NCBI GenBank assembly: GCA_937915835.1
Contig: CALGHA010000125.1
Span: forward strand, 1 to 15,896
Source of the DNA: an uncultured Fretibacterium sp.
GTDB lineage: Bacteria > Synergistota > Synergistia > Synergistales > Aminobacteriaceae
Reading direction: 5' to 3'
DNA length: 15,896 nucleotides
The notes beneath the pieces are model-generated. The model was not told the origin of the DNA. It made no database searches and saw nothing but the letters and a program-made list of their open reading frames with translations. Position numbers and translations under genes: made by a program. Within the stretch, counting starts at the first letter, position 1, and the number at the start of each line of letters is the position of its first letter. Shown in pieces: positions 8,301-15,843 of this stretch.

Positions 8301-9010
8301 CCGAGACGAAATACAAAGATTTGACCGAAGACGGAATGATTACTATTCGTGATGGCAGAACCGGCCGGCCAATGGATAAGAAAGTTACGATTGGATGCAT
8401 GTATATGTTGAAACTCAATCACTTAGTCGACGACAAAATACACGCACGTTCAACAGGCCCGTACAGCTTGATTACTCAACAGCCATTAGGAGGAAAAGCC
8501 CAGTTCGGAGGTCAACGCTTCGGAGAAATGGAAGTTTGGGCACTTGAAGGTTACGGAGCGGCTAATGTTCTTCAGGAAATCTTGACGGTAAAATCCGATG
8601 ATATTCGCGGACGAGATAAGACTTATGAACGCATTGTTAAGGGTCAAAGTCTTGTGAAGCCCGGAGTTCCTGAGAGCTTCAGGGTTCTTGTGAAGGAATT
8701 GCAAGGATTGGGGCTTGATGTTGACGTTACGTTTGATGACGGATCACACGGGGATATTCCGATTGAGGACGACGACAGGCCAGTATTCACGGGAAAATCG
8801 CCTGAGATATTCTCAGCTCCAAGAAAACAGCGTAAGAGCCGGAAAAATCAACAAGTTCAAGAAGCAACTGCCGAGACTTCAGTTTTTTCGGATTTAATGC
8901 CTGAAGTTGTTACGCCTGAGAACACACCGAGTATAGCGGAACTTTTTGACGCTGAACCGAGCGAGGAAGAGTTGATGAATATGGGACTTGATGAAGAGGG
9001 GGGCAATTAA
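5360..9010 (+). CDS. rpoB: DNA-directed RNA polymerase subunit beta
   Basis: Beta subunit of the core RNA polymerase, forming half of the active-site cleft. 1216 residues from the ATG at 5360, close to the Firmicutes size and without the large insertions of E. coli. Protrusion and lobe occupy roughly residues 20-420. The fork and rifampicin pocket are at 445-475 (GSGQLSQFMDQTNPLAE, then THRRRLSALGPGG); D454, H464, S469 and L471 correspond to E. coli D516, H526, S531 and L533 and are wild type. RVCPIETPEGPNIGL follows at 495-509. The flap spans about 775-850. Catalytic-region residues appear in GDKMAGRHGNKG (895-906; K897 and K905) and H1028 in HARSTGPYS. The clamp-contacting end GGKAQFGGQRFGEMEVWALE (1044-1063) is intact. 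After SFRVLVKELQGLGLDVDV comes a charged, probably disordered tail of about 90 residues. Followed after 3 nt by rpoC; preceded by its own promoter and tRNA-Leu rather than by rplL. Confidence 0.98.
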   Translation: MPEFVPISKNRKRYTFGRAHDVIAMPDMIEVQRASYQWFYQDNMAPEERKSQGLQELLEEVFPIESYDGNYALEFVSYAIDKPKISEEEARQKDKTWARPIKATIRLTNTKTQVRKEAKEIFLGDFPVMTERGTFIINGTERVVINQLARSAGIYFTHSGDSCSAKLIPDRGAWLDFAMPESEKEVISANIDNRKKLPITLLLKAFGAKNNAEILELLDIGTTYRKFDNELKGFMAAEDYYNDETGDLIVAKGSLIDEEKLAKLFEADPSEDGQILVYDMDTALARTLDKDKTRNPDEAIQDIFRRLRPNELARIENARDYFRGLLQDPRRYTLGRVGRYKLNRRLKMDVSEDERLLTLDDVIAIIKEMFAMKNEDKISDDIDHLGNRRVRSIGELLQNQVRIGLLRMERIVRERMTTIPNLDEVTGHELINVRPISACLREFFGSGQLSQFMDQTNPLAEVTHRRRLSALGPGGLSRERAGFEARDVHYTHYGRVCPIETPEGPNIGLVSSLTTYASINDHGFLVTPRRKVKDGKLTDEIELLSADDEDKSYVAMASTQLEDDGITIAGDSCPTRHADEIITVPTDNVDYMDVSPRQIVSPSTALIPFLEHDDANRALMGSNMQRQAVPLLVPEAPIVGTGIEHRIAKDSGSCVSARESGTVTYVDSDKIKIKNSKGRERTYDLIKFRRSNQSTLIHQRPLVHKGEEVVKGDIIADGQAIENGELALGHNVLVAFVPWEGYNFEDAILLSENLVKEDKFSSVHIEEYEIEARETKLGAEEITRDIPNVGEDMLRDLGEDGIIRVGAEVSAGDILVGKVTPKGESDQTPEEKLLRAIFGEKAREVRDNSLKLPNGSWGKVVAIKHMDRKSNPDLGSGVTDSVKVYVAQRRKITVGDKMAGRHGNKGVVSRILPVEDMPYLPDGTPVDVVLNPLGVPSRMNLGQVLETIMGFVALNNGWHVSTPVFEGANENEIFAEMKKIAETKYKDLTEDGMITIRDGRTGRPMDKKVTIGCMYMLKLNHLVDDKIHARSTGPYSLITQQPLGGKAQFGGQRFGEMEVWALEGYGAANVLQEILTVKSDDIRGRDKTYERIVKGQSLVKPGVPESFRVLVKELQGLGLDVDVTFDDGSHGDIPIEDDDRPVFTGKSPEIFSAPRKQRKSRKNQQVQEATAETSVFSDLMPEVVTPENTPSIAELFDAEPSEEELMNMGLDEEGGN
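8995..9003 (+). promoter_or_regulatory. Shine-Dalgarno site of rpoC within the end of rpoB
   Basis: AGAGGGGGG lies in the last codons of rpoB, 10 nt before the TTG at 9014. It supports the TTG start of rpoC; the next in-frame ATG would remove the first zinc-binding site. Confidence 0.7.
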
Positions 9011-9013
9011 ACT

Positions 9014-12000
9014 TTGGCGAAAAGAAAAGAAATTACAGGGGTAAGAATAAAACTTGCGACTCCTGAGAGGATACACGAAATTTCCAACGGAGAAGTGCTC
9101 AAGCCTGAGACGATAAATTACAGGACATTACGCCCTGAGACGGATGGATTGTTCTGTGAGAAAATTTTCGGCCCCACAAGAAGCTATGAATGCAAATGCG
9201 GAAAATATAAGCGTTCAGGTCCGAAGTTTAAGGGCATAAAGTGCGAGAATTGCGGCGTTGAAGTTACGGATAACCGAGTTCGCCGTGAAAGAATGGGACA
9301 TATTGACTTGGCTGTACCTGTTGTGCATATTTGGTACTTGAAGGGAATTCCCGGAAGATTGAGCCTTTTGCTTGGAACGACAGCGAAGGATTTAGAGAGA
9401 GTAATTTACTTCGCTCCGTCAAAGAAGACCGAAAAGGGATTTAAGATTATCGCGTCAAGCCGGCCGGATATTGCTCCGAAAGGTGCCGTAATATTCGAGA
9501 GTGAGCTGAAAATTCACACACATTATGACAGTGAAAATTTCCAGTATGAAGAAGCGTTCCAGCTTGAAGGGATTGAAAATGTTCCTGTTGATGTCGGCGA
9601 TTTACTCACAGCACAACAGCTCGCGAAATACAAGACTGATTACGGCGACGAGAGCTTGAAGGCCGAACCTGCTTACGTTATCAGCGAGGACGACGACGAT
9701 TTAGGGCTTAAGGCCGGAGAAATTGTCCCGATGTCGAAAGCCGGAGATGACGACAAGCGCGCGAAAATTGGGAATAACGAAGCGTTCATCGTAACTTCAG
9801 CCGTGAAACTGCCTTATGCTAAAGGTGAAGTTTTGTCGAGAAGCGAATTGACTTTTGTTGAGCAGAGATATCCGGGACGTTTCAAGGTCATGCGTTACGA
9901 GAAAGTCATTGATGATCCCAGCCAGTTAGTAATTGAGCCTGGAAGTTCCCCGTTTGTTCAAGGTGATGTAATCTTCGAGCATCAGCAGAATTTGTGCCGG
10001 AAATACGATGAAAAGTTCGAGGCAGGAATTGGAGCTGACGGAGTTTTAGCGTTAATCAACAAGTTGGATTTGGATTTGCTCGCTGATTCTTTACGTGAAC
10101 AGATTGCTGATACTACGGGCCAGAAGAAACGAAAATTAATCAAACGTTTGCAGGTTGTCGAGGATTTCAGGAAGAGTGATTCAAAGCCTCAATCGATGAT
10201 ATTAACAGTTTTGCCGGTAATCCCGCCTGATTTGAGGCCTCTTGTTCAGCTTGACGGCGGACGTTTTGCGACGAGTGACTTGAACGATTTATATCGTCGT
10301 GTAATCAACAGGAATAACAGGCTCAAGAAACTTCAAGACTTAAACGCTCCGGAAATCATAATTCGCAACGAAAAGAGAATGCTTCAGGAGTGTGTTGACG
10401 CTTTAATCGACAATGGCCGAGTTGGTAAGGCTGTACTTGGTGCGGGCAATCGTCCTTTGAAGAGCTTGACTGACTTATTACGCGGCAAAAAAGGACGCTT
10501 CCGTCAAAACTTGCTGGGTAAACGTGTCGATTATTCCGGGCGTTCGGTCATCGTAATTGGCCCTCAGCTGAAAATTTATCAGTGTGGACTTCCTAAGCAA
10601 ATGGCTCTGGAACTCTTCAAGCCGTTTGTAATTCGTCGTCTCGTTGAAGGCGGAAAAGCTCCGAACGTTAAGAACGCAAAACGCAAGATTGAGAAGGGCG
10701 GCGGCGAAATCTGGGAAATTCTGGAGAACATCATCAAAGATCATCCGGTTATGCTGAACCGTGCTCCGACACTTCACAGGTTAGGCATTCAAGCGTTTGA
10801 GCCAGTTTTAATGGAAGGCAAGGCAATTCGTCTTCATCCTATGGTATGTACGGCATTCAACGCTGACTTTGACGGCGACCAGATGGCTGTTCACGTTCCG
10901 TTGAGCATTGAGGCACAAGCTGAAGCAAGATTGCTGATGTTGTCGGCGAATAATTTACTCTCACCAGCAAGCGGCCGTCCTGTTGTTACACCGACGCAGG
11001 ATATAGTTTTAGGCGTGTATTATCTCACTGACATGAGAGCCGGGCTGAAGGGCGACGGAATGCATTTTGCGGATATTGACGACGTTTTGTCAGCGATTTC
11101 ACACGGAACAGTTCACGTCAACGCGCGAATTTGGCTCAAGGAAAATCCTGAAGCATGGGGACATCCAAAGGGCAGACGCAAATACACGTTTAATAATGAA
11201 GCAAAGATTGTGAATGATTTCGCTGAAGTTGAAGGTGAACCGAGAATTTTATTCTTTGAGACAAGTCCCGGCCGCGTAATGTTCAACAATAGGATTGCTA
11301 AAATTCTTCGTTTCGTTAATGAACAGTTAGACAAAAAGAAAATTGGCCGATTACTCGATGACGCTTATGATAAAGTTGACAGGCCCGGAGTTGTTCAGAT
11401 GCTCGACGAGATTAAATCATTGGGCTATCACTGGGCGGCACGTTCGGGAATAAGTTTCGGAGTTCAGGCCGTAAGAATTCCCGACGAGAAGACCGAGATT
11501 GTCAGCATAACAGAAGCCGAAGACAGCGTTGCTAAAGAAAGCTACGAGATGGGATTATTGACTTATGACGAGTATCTTGACCAGAAGAGCAAACTTTGGG
11601 CACAAGCCACGAAGGACGTTGCGGACAAGATTAAAGAGCACATGAGCGAGGATAACCCCGTTCGTATGATGGTAGAGAGCGGAGCACGAGGTTCACTCGG
11701 ACAAATGGGACAAATGGCGGGCATTCGCGGACTTATGGCTGACCCGACGGGAAAAACGATAGATTACCCGATTACGGCCAATTTCCGAGAAGGAATGAAC
11801 ATGCTTGAGTATTTCATCTCGACTCACGGCGCGAGAAAGGGACTTGCTGATACGGCGTTACGAACGGCGAAATCTGGATATTTAACACGAAGGCTTGTTG
11901 ACGTTTCACAGGACTTAATCATAACTGAGCATGACTGCGGAACTGATAAGGGAATTTGCATTCACCCGTTGTTGAGTGAAGGAAAAGTTATGATCGGCAT

Positions 12001-14194
12001 CGCTGAGAGAATAGCCGGCAGAACCTCACTTCATAACATTTACGCGAAAAACGGCGATTTAATCATCAAAGCCGGAGACATAATCACAGAAGCCATTGCG
12101 AAGAAAATCGAAGCCGACGGACATGATGAAGTCTGGGTGAGAAGTCCTTTAGGCTGTGCACTGAAAAAAGGCGTATGTCAGAAGTGCTACGGTCATGATT
12201 TGTCATCTCGTAAGCTCGTCCCAATCGGTGAAGCAGTCGGAGTTGTCGCGGCTCAGTCAATCGGTGAACCAGGCACGCAATTAACAATGAGAACGTTCCA
12301 TACCGGCGGAGTTCGTTCGGCTGAAGATATTACGCAAGGTTTGCCAAGAATTGAGCAGTTATTCGAGGTCAGAAGGCCGCGTAAAGTTTGCATTCTTGCA
12401 GGACTTGACGGACATATCAAGGACATAATCACCGAAGGCAAGCGAAAAGTTATTGTTGAGGACGACGAAGGAAACACATTAACTCACGCAATCCCCTCAG
12501 GTCAGGAAATCCGCGAAAATATCGAAGTCGGTATGGAAGTTGATAAACTTTATCCGTTGACCGAAGGAAGCGTTGACCCTCAACAGTTGCTTGAAGTGAA
12601 CGGAATTGACGCTGTTCAAAGAATGCTCGTTGACGAAATTCAATACGTCTATCATTCTCAGGGCGTCAGCATAAACAACAAGCATATCGAGGTAATTTTA
12701 CGTAAAGTTGCTCCGTTGAACAAAGTCCGTGTAATCGAAGAGGGCGACACAGATTTTGTTGCCGGCGATATGGTCTGGGAAGATGAAGTTGCGGAAGCTG
12801 AACAGAAGATAATCAGCGACAACGAAAAGAGATTAAGACGGGCTATAGTTGCTTTTAGGGGCAACAAATTATTAGCTGTTGACAAAAACGAAGATGGCAT
12901 CGAAGAATACATCGGTCAAGAACTCAACGAAGAAATTTTGCGCAAGATCTTAACGCCCGGCGTAACGATAAAAACTCTCACGATTGAGCACGACGGCCAG
13001 GAAGTTGACGTTATAATCGGGAAATCGGCTTTCAGAAAACGAATGGAAGGTTTGAGGCTTGTTCGTGATGTCAGACTTGAGAAGAGGAGCAAAGTTAAGA
13101 AGGCTACGACGCTCACACGTGATGACTTGAAGAAAATTACGGAAGGAGATCCTGTTGTTATTCGTGTCAGAGACAGGGAATTATTAGACCGCTTAATCGG
13201 CAATAAATGGCTCGCTGAAAACGTCATGATGGGAAGCCGAGTTGTTGCACCTCATGATGTCTTGCTCGATTCAAAGTGGGCCTCAGAAATCGTGATGAGC
13301 GGAATGCGCGACTTAAAAGTCTGGAGTGCTGTGGAGTATTTGAACGTCGCCGAAGCCATGAAAAAATTGCTGATGGACAAGGGCATTCTTGACCGTGAGA
13401 TTTACGAGAATGGCGAATCAACCGGACGTTATGTTGATGAAGATGTTGTTGACAAAATTGCTTCGGGTGAAATTGAGATGCTTGAAGTTGAGGACGGAGA
13501 TACGACGCTGGTAATTTCACGTGCTGAAAGTTTGAGCAAGTTATTGGCCGTGAAACTCAAGAATAAATATCTCGTTCAAATCAATCTTCCTGAGGGAGCA
13601 ATGCCTTATGACGACATTACCGTTGAGCCTGACCCGAGAATTGTTCAATATGCAGAAGAGGCTCGGGCAAGAGGTGAGGACGTAGAAATTCCTGGCCCTG
13701 TTGTTAAGAGTGTTCCGAGATATTCAGGAGGCCTTGAGTTTGACGCGAAGAATATCAAGGAAATTGCGGACTTGAAGCCGATTGATTTTTACGTGAGAGC
13801 TGCGAACACGAGAATTGAGGAACATCACTTAATCCGAGATTACACGTTTGTTCAGAAATTGCGTGAACTTCCGGAGTGCAAGCCTTTCATTCACGGAATT
13901 ACTAAGGCAGCACTTGCTACAGACAGTTTCTTGAGTGCAGCGTCATTCCAGCAGACAGCACAAGTTTTAGCAGGAGCGGCAGTGAAGGGAGAACTTGACC
14001 CGTTGAGCGGCTTGAAAGAGAACGTAATCATCGGTCATTTAATCCCGGCAGGTACAGGAGCTGAAGCCTTCAGAGGAATTGCCTACAAAGAGGACGACAG
14101 CCCGAAATTGAAGCCGAAATTTCAGCCGTCAACCGAAGCAAGTGTATCTGATGAAGCACCAAGAATAGCGGCAGAAGAAATCTTCTCAATGTAA
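9014..14194 (+). CDS. rpoC: DNA-directed RNA polymerase subunit beta', with large lineage-type insertions
   Basis: Beta' subunit, carrying the catalytic magnesium. At 1726 residues it is far longer than E. coli (1407) or B. subtilis (about 1200) RpoC. First zinc site: C60, C62, C77 and C80. An insertion of about 160 residues (about 140-320) follows IYFAPSKKTE, where Thermus-type enzymes also carry extra sandwich-barrel domains. Core motifs are intact: LPVIPPDLRPLVQLDGGRFA (400-419), RQNLLGKRVDYSGRSVIV, and NADFDGDQMAVH (616-627) with catalytic D618, D620 and D622. The bridge helix lies near 918-955. Second zinc site: C975, C1048, C1055 and C1058. The trigger loop PGTQLTMRTFHTGG (1086-1099) runs straight into GLPRIEQLFEVRRP, so the E. 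coli SI3 insertion is absent. An insertion of about 370 residues (about 1255-1625) splits the usual join before GITKAALATDSFLSAASFQ. One uninterrupted frame with a TTG start; ends at a terminator. Confidence 0.98.
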   Translation: MAKRKEITGVRIKLATPERIHEISNGEVLKPETINYRTLRPETDGLFCEKIFGPTRSYECKCGKYKRSGPKFKGIKCENCGVEVTDNRVRRERMGHIDLAVPVVHIWYLKGIPGRLSLLLGTTAKDLERVIYFAPSKKTEKGFKIIASSRPDIAPKGAVIFESELKIHTHYDSENFQYEEAFQLEGIENVPVDVGDLLTAQQLAKYKTDYGDESLKAEPAYVISEDDDDLGLKAGEIVPMSKAGDDDKRAKIGNNEAFIVTSAVKLPYAKGEVLSRSELTFVEQRYPGRFKVMRYEKVIDDPSQLVIEPGSSPFVQGDVIFEHQQNLCRKYDEKFEAGIGADGVLALINKLDLDLLADSLREQIADTTGQKKRKLIKRLQVVEDFRKSDSKPQSMILTVLPVIPPDLRPLVQLDGGRFATSDLNDLYRRVINRNNRLKKLQDLNAPEIIIRNEKRMLQECVDALIDNGRVGKAVLGAGNRPLKSLTDLLRGKKGRFRQNLLGKRVDYSGRSVIVIGPQLKIYQCGLPKQMALELFKPFVIRRLVEGGKAPNVKNAKRKIEKGGGEIWEILENIIKDHPVMLNRAPTLHRLGIQAFEPVLMEGKAIRLHPMVCTAFNADFDGDQMAVHVPLSIEAQAEARLLMLSANNLLSPASGRPVVTPTQDIVLGVYYLTDMRAGLKGDGMHFADIDDVLSAISHGTVHVNARIWLKENPEAWGHPKGRRKYTFNNEAKIVNDFAEVEGEPRILFFETSPGRVMFNNRIAKILRFVNEQLDKKKIGRLLDDAYDKVDRPGVVQMLDEIKSLGYHWAARSGISFGVQAVRIPDEKTEIVSITEAEDSVAKESYEMGLLTYDEYLDQKSKLWAQATKDVADKIKEHMSEDNPVRMMVESGARGSLGQMGQMAGIRGLMADPTGKTIDYPITANFREGMNMLEYFISTHGARKGLADTALRTAKSGYLTRRLVDVSQDLIITEHDCGTDKGICIHPLLSEGKVMIGIAERIAGRTSLHNIYAKNGDLIIKAGDIITEAIAKKIEADGHDEVWVRSPLGCALKKGVCQKCYGHDLSSRKLVPIGEAVGVVAAQSIGEPGTQLTMRTFHTGGVRSAEDITQGLPRIEQLFEVRRPRKVCILAGLDGHIKDIITEGKRKVIVEDDEGNTLTHAIPSGQEIRENIEVGMEVDKLYPLTEGSVDPQQLLEVNGIDAVQRMLVDEIQYVYHSQGVSINNKHIEVILRKVAPLNKVRVIEEGDTDFVAGDMVWEDEVAEAEQKIISDNEKRLRRAIVAFRGNKLLAVDKNEDGIEEYIGQELNEEILRKILTPGVTIKTLTIEHDGQEVDVIIGKSAFRKRMEGLRLVRDVRLEKRSKVKKATTLTRDDLKKITEGDPVVIRVRDRELLDRLIGNKWLAENVMMGSRVVAPHDVLLDSKWASEIVMSGMRDLKVWSAVEYLNVAEAMKKLLMDKGILDREIYENGESTGRYVDEDVVDKIASGEIEMLEVEDGDTTLVISRAESLSKLLAVKLKNKYLVQINLPEGAMPYDDITVEPDPRIVQYAEEARARGEDVEIPGPVVKSVPRYSGGLEFDAKNIKEIADLKPIDFYVRAANTRIEEHHLIRDYTFVQKLRELPECKPFIHGITKAALATDSFLSAASFQQTAQVLAGAAVKGELDPLSGLKENVIIGHLIPAGTGAEAFRGIAYKEDDSPKLKPKFQPSTEASVSDEAPRIAAEEIFSM

Positions 14195-14210
14195 ATGTAA
14201 ATAAAATTAA

Positions 14211-14243
14211 TCCCCCCGTTTTCACAGCGAGGGGACTTTTTTT
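14211..14243 (+). terminator. intrinsic terminator after rpoC, possibly bidirectional
   Basis: TCCCC (14211-14215) pairs with GGGGA (14231-14235), extended by a C-G and a G-C pair past one mismatch. The loop is about 9-10 nt and TTTTTTT (14237-14243) follows after one C. It lies 16 nt past the rpoC stop and 6 nt before the stop of the convergent RpiR gene. Read on the minus strand the same hairpin is followed by TTAATTTTATTT, so it may also serve that operon. Confidence 0.8.
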
Positions 14244-14248
14244 GCTCG

Positions 14249-15118
14249 TTAATATCTCAATCCGTAAGACGGGTAATAAATTCTCTCGTCGTTCAAGTTT
14301 TCTTTTTGCTCGTTAAGTGCCTTGCGTCCGACACTTCCCATTTCTTGAGCGAGTATTGACGTTAGGACATGAACAGCGAACATTGAGCCGATTAAGCTGC
14401 TTCCGAAGAGGGGCGAATGATCGCTGACGTAAAAATGAATTCTCGAGTATTCGCAGATTGGAGCTGCTGGGCTGTCAGTGATTGAGACGATTGACGTTCT
14501 ACGTTGAGAAATTTTCTCTGCGGCCTCCGTAACTTCGATAACGTAACTTGGAAGCTCACAGATTATCAGCATATCATTTTCGTTTATGGCTCTTGCCTGT
14601 TCGATTAAAGATAGTGAACCTCGTCGCATTAACACACTTTTCAGTCCCAATTCCGAAAATCTCGTGTAAAGCCATTCCGCCGGTATTGAGGAAATTCCCC
14701 AACCCATGCAGTAAATTGCGTCGGAACTTAAGACAGCTTCACAGAATTTTTTGACTTCACCGCTTCGAAGCGTCATGTTTCTATAAGTCTCGTCGATATT
14801 GGCATGTTCGAGTTTGCAGAGTTTCAAAGCCATATCAGAATTTTCTTCAGGTTTAATATCAGCAGTAGACGGCAGGACTTGGGACATTAACTTTTTCTTG
14901 AGTGTATTTTTCAGGTCAGCATAGCCGTTAAAGCCCAGCATTCGAGCAACACGAACAAGTTGTGCGCGCGATACTGATAATTTTTCCGCTGTCTCACTGA
15001 TTGAATGAAATGCTATTTCCGATGAGTTGCCTAAAATGTATTCGGCTACTCTTCTTGTTTTTGCTGGGAAATGGTTTAATTTTCCCCGTATTTGCTCTTC
15101 TAAATGCTGGACTTCCAT
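14249..15118 (-). CDS. MurR/RpiR-family transcriptional regulator with SIS domain
   Basis: DNA-binding regulator that senses a phosphosugar; members control genes for sugar, amino-sugar or sialic-acid use, mostly as repressors. 289 residues, a normal length. The N-terminal RpiR-type helix-turn-helix is at about 1-75, with the recognition core SISETAEKLSVSRAQLVRVA (39-58) and then RMLGFNGYADLK (59-70). The C-terminal SIS sugar-isomerase fold covers about 120-260. Its phosphosugar loop is visible as CMGWGISSIPAEW (137-149), and VSITDSPAAPI (211-221) is the conserved strand followed by the exit loop. No isomerase chemistry is expected in this class. Start is ATG at 15118; the site before it (GAGAG) is weak, fitting translation as the second gene of an operon 17 nt behind the SSB-like gene. 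No sugar genes are adjacent within the window, so the target is unknown. Confidence 0.9.
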   Translation of the reverse strand: MEVQHLEEQIRGKLNHFPAKTRRVAEYILGNSSEIAFHSISETAEKLSVSRAQLVRVARMLGFNGYADLKNTLKKKLMSQVLPSTADIKPEENSDMALKLCKLEHANIDETYRNMTLRSGEVKKFCEAVLSSDAIYCMGWGISSIPAEWLYTRFSELGLKSVLMRRGSLSLIEQARAINENDMLIICELPSYVIEVTEAAEKISQRRTSIVSITDSPAAPICEYSRIHFYVSDHSPLFGSSLIGSMFAVHVLTSILAQEMGSVGRKALNEQKENLNDERIYYPSYGLRY

Positions 15119-15135
15119 TTTTAATATTTATCTCT

Positions 15136-15720
15136 CTATTCTATTTTTGTGCACCTTACGTAATTTACTCCGCTTCCTCGTGAGGATCTCAAAGTTCCCT
15201 CGATTTGTACGGGGTCATTGTCATTTTTGCTCGCGAGGATTTCCTGGAGAGTTTTATTATTATCGTCATCATAAACTCTTACGACTATGAAATCTTTTCT
15301 TGCATGTCCGTCGAAATCTTGAACTTCCTGACGAACGGCAAAACGAATATATTTTCCCGTACCTGTTACACCTTCAGCCTTAGCTTTTATCTTGTGGACT
15401 TCTCCTGAAAGTTTCACTGAGTTTTCGAGCGTTTTAATCTCCGGCAGAACTTCAACGTCAAGAACAGCAAGATATAATTCACCGCTTCCCTTTGAAGATC
15501 TCAGAGCGCCCGTAACTTTAATCGGCGTATTTTCGTCGAGAGCGCTTAATTTGTCTTGAAGTTCCTGTGAAAAAGCTCGTGCGTTAAGGAAATCGCGTCT
15601 TGTTGTTCCGTCTGTCCATAAATTTTCGTGTCTGATTGAGAACGGAAAATAGGCGTGATTTTTTTTGCGGCTCAAGTGGTGCAGGAGGCCTGAAAGTGTT
15701 ACAGTATTTAAGTAGTTCAT
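15136..15720 (-). CDS. SSB-like protein with two tandem OB-fold units
   Basis: 194 residues with two homologous halves. The first (about 5-92) begins NTVTLSG and the second (about 100-194) begins NSVKLSG. Both then have a F-x-[IV]-R-x-E strand (FSIRHE, FAVRQE), an R-[RK]-DF block (RRDFLNARAF, RKDFIVVRVY), a helix ending in L, and a near-identical close (PIKVTGALRSSKGSG and PVQIEGTLRSSRGSG). This strand order and the G-x-L-R-S turn resemble the OB fold of single-stranded DNA-binding proteins, as does starting almost at residue 1. Two OB folds in one chain are known in Deinococcus-Thermus SSB, but this protein is shorter and lacks the acidic SSB tail (it ends CTKIE), so it is probably not the main replicative SSB. 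Nucleic-acid binding is inferred. ATG at 15720 has GAGGGTG 7 nt upstream. First gene of a pair with the RpiR regulator. Confidence 0.72.
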   Translation of the reverse strand: MNYLNTVTLSGLLHHLSRKKNHAYFPFSIRHENLWTDGTTRRDFLNARAFSQELQDKLSALDENTPIKVTGALRSSKGSGELYLAVLDVEVLPEIKTLENSVKLSGEVHKIKAKAEGVTGTGKYIRFAVRQEVQDFDGHARKDFIVVRVYDDDNNKTLQEILASKNDNDPVQIEGTLRSSRGSGVNYVRCTKIE

Positions 15721-15770
15721 TGGCTATCACCCTCAATAATGAAATAATTTTTTGCTGGTGAATATTTTAC

Positions 15771-15776
15771 ATTATA
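15771..15776 (-). promoter_or_regulatory. possible -10 box for the SSB-like/RpiR pair
   Basis: The minus strand carries TATAAT about 50 nt before the ATG at 15720. No convincing -35 hexamer lies at 16-18 nt, so the call rests on the -10 match and position alone. Confidence 0.35.
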
Positions 15777-15843
15777 AAAGTTGTGAATGCCTCATGTTTA
15801 GCACATAAAGTTTTAGAAAGCCGCTTGAAAACTGAAAAATATA

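Noticed and set aside
10478..10777. Minus-strand open frames inside rpoB and rpoC (for example 7582-7971, 10478-10777, 12916-13227)
   Set aside because: No domain resemblance, and they lie opposite strongly conserved coding sequence; they are shadows of the real frame.
9014..14194. RpoC length as a sign of gene fusion or assembly error
   Set aside because: The frame is uninterrupted, all core motifs are in order, and the extra length lies in two places, one of which also carries insertions in other bacterial RpoC proteins.
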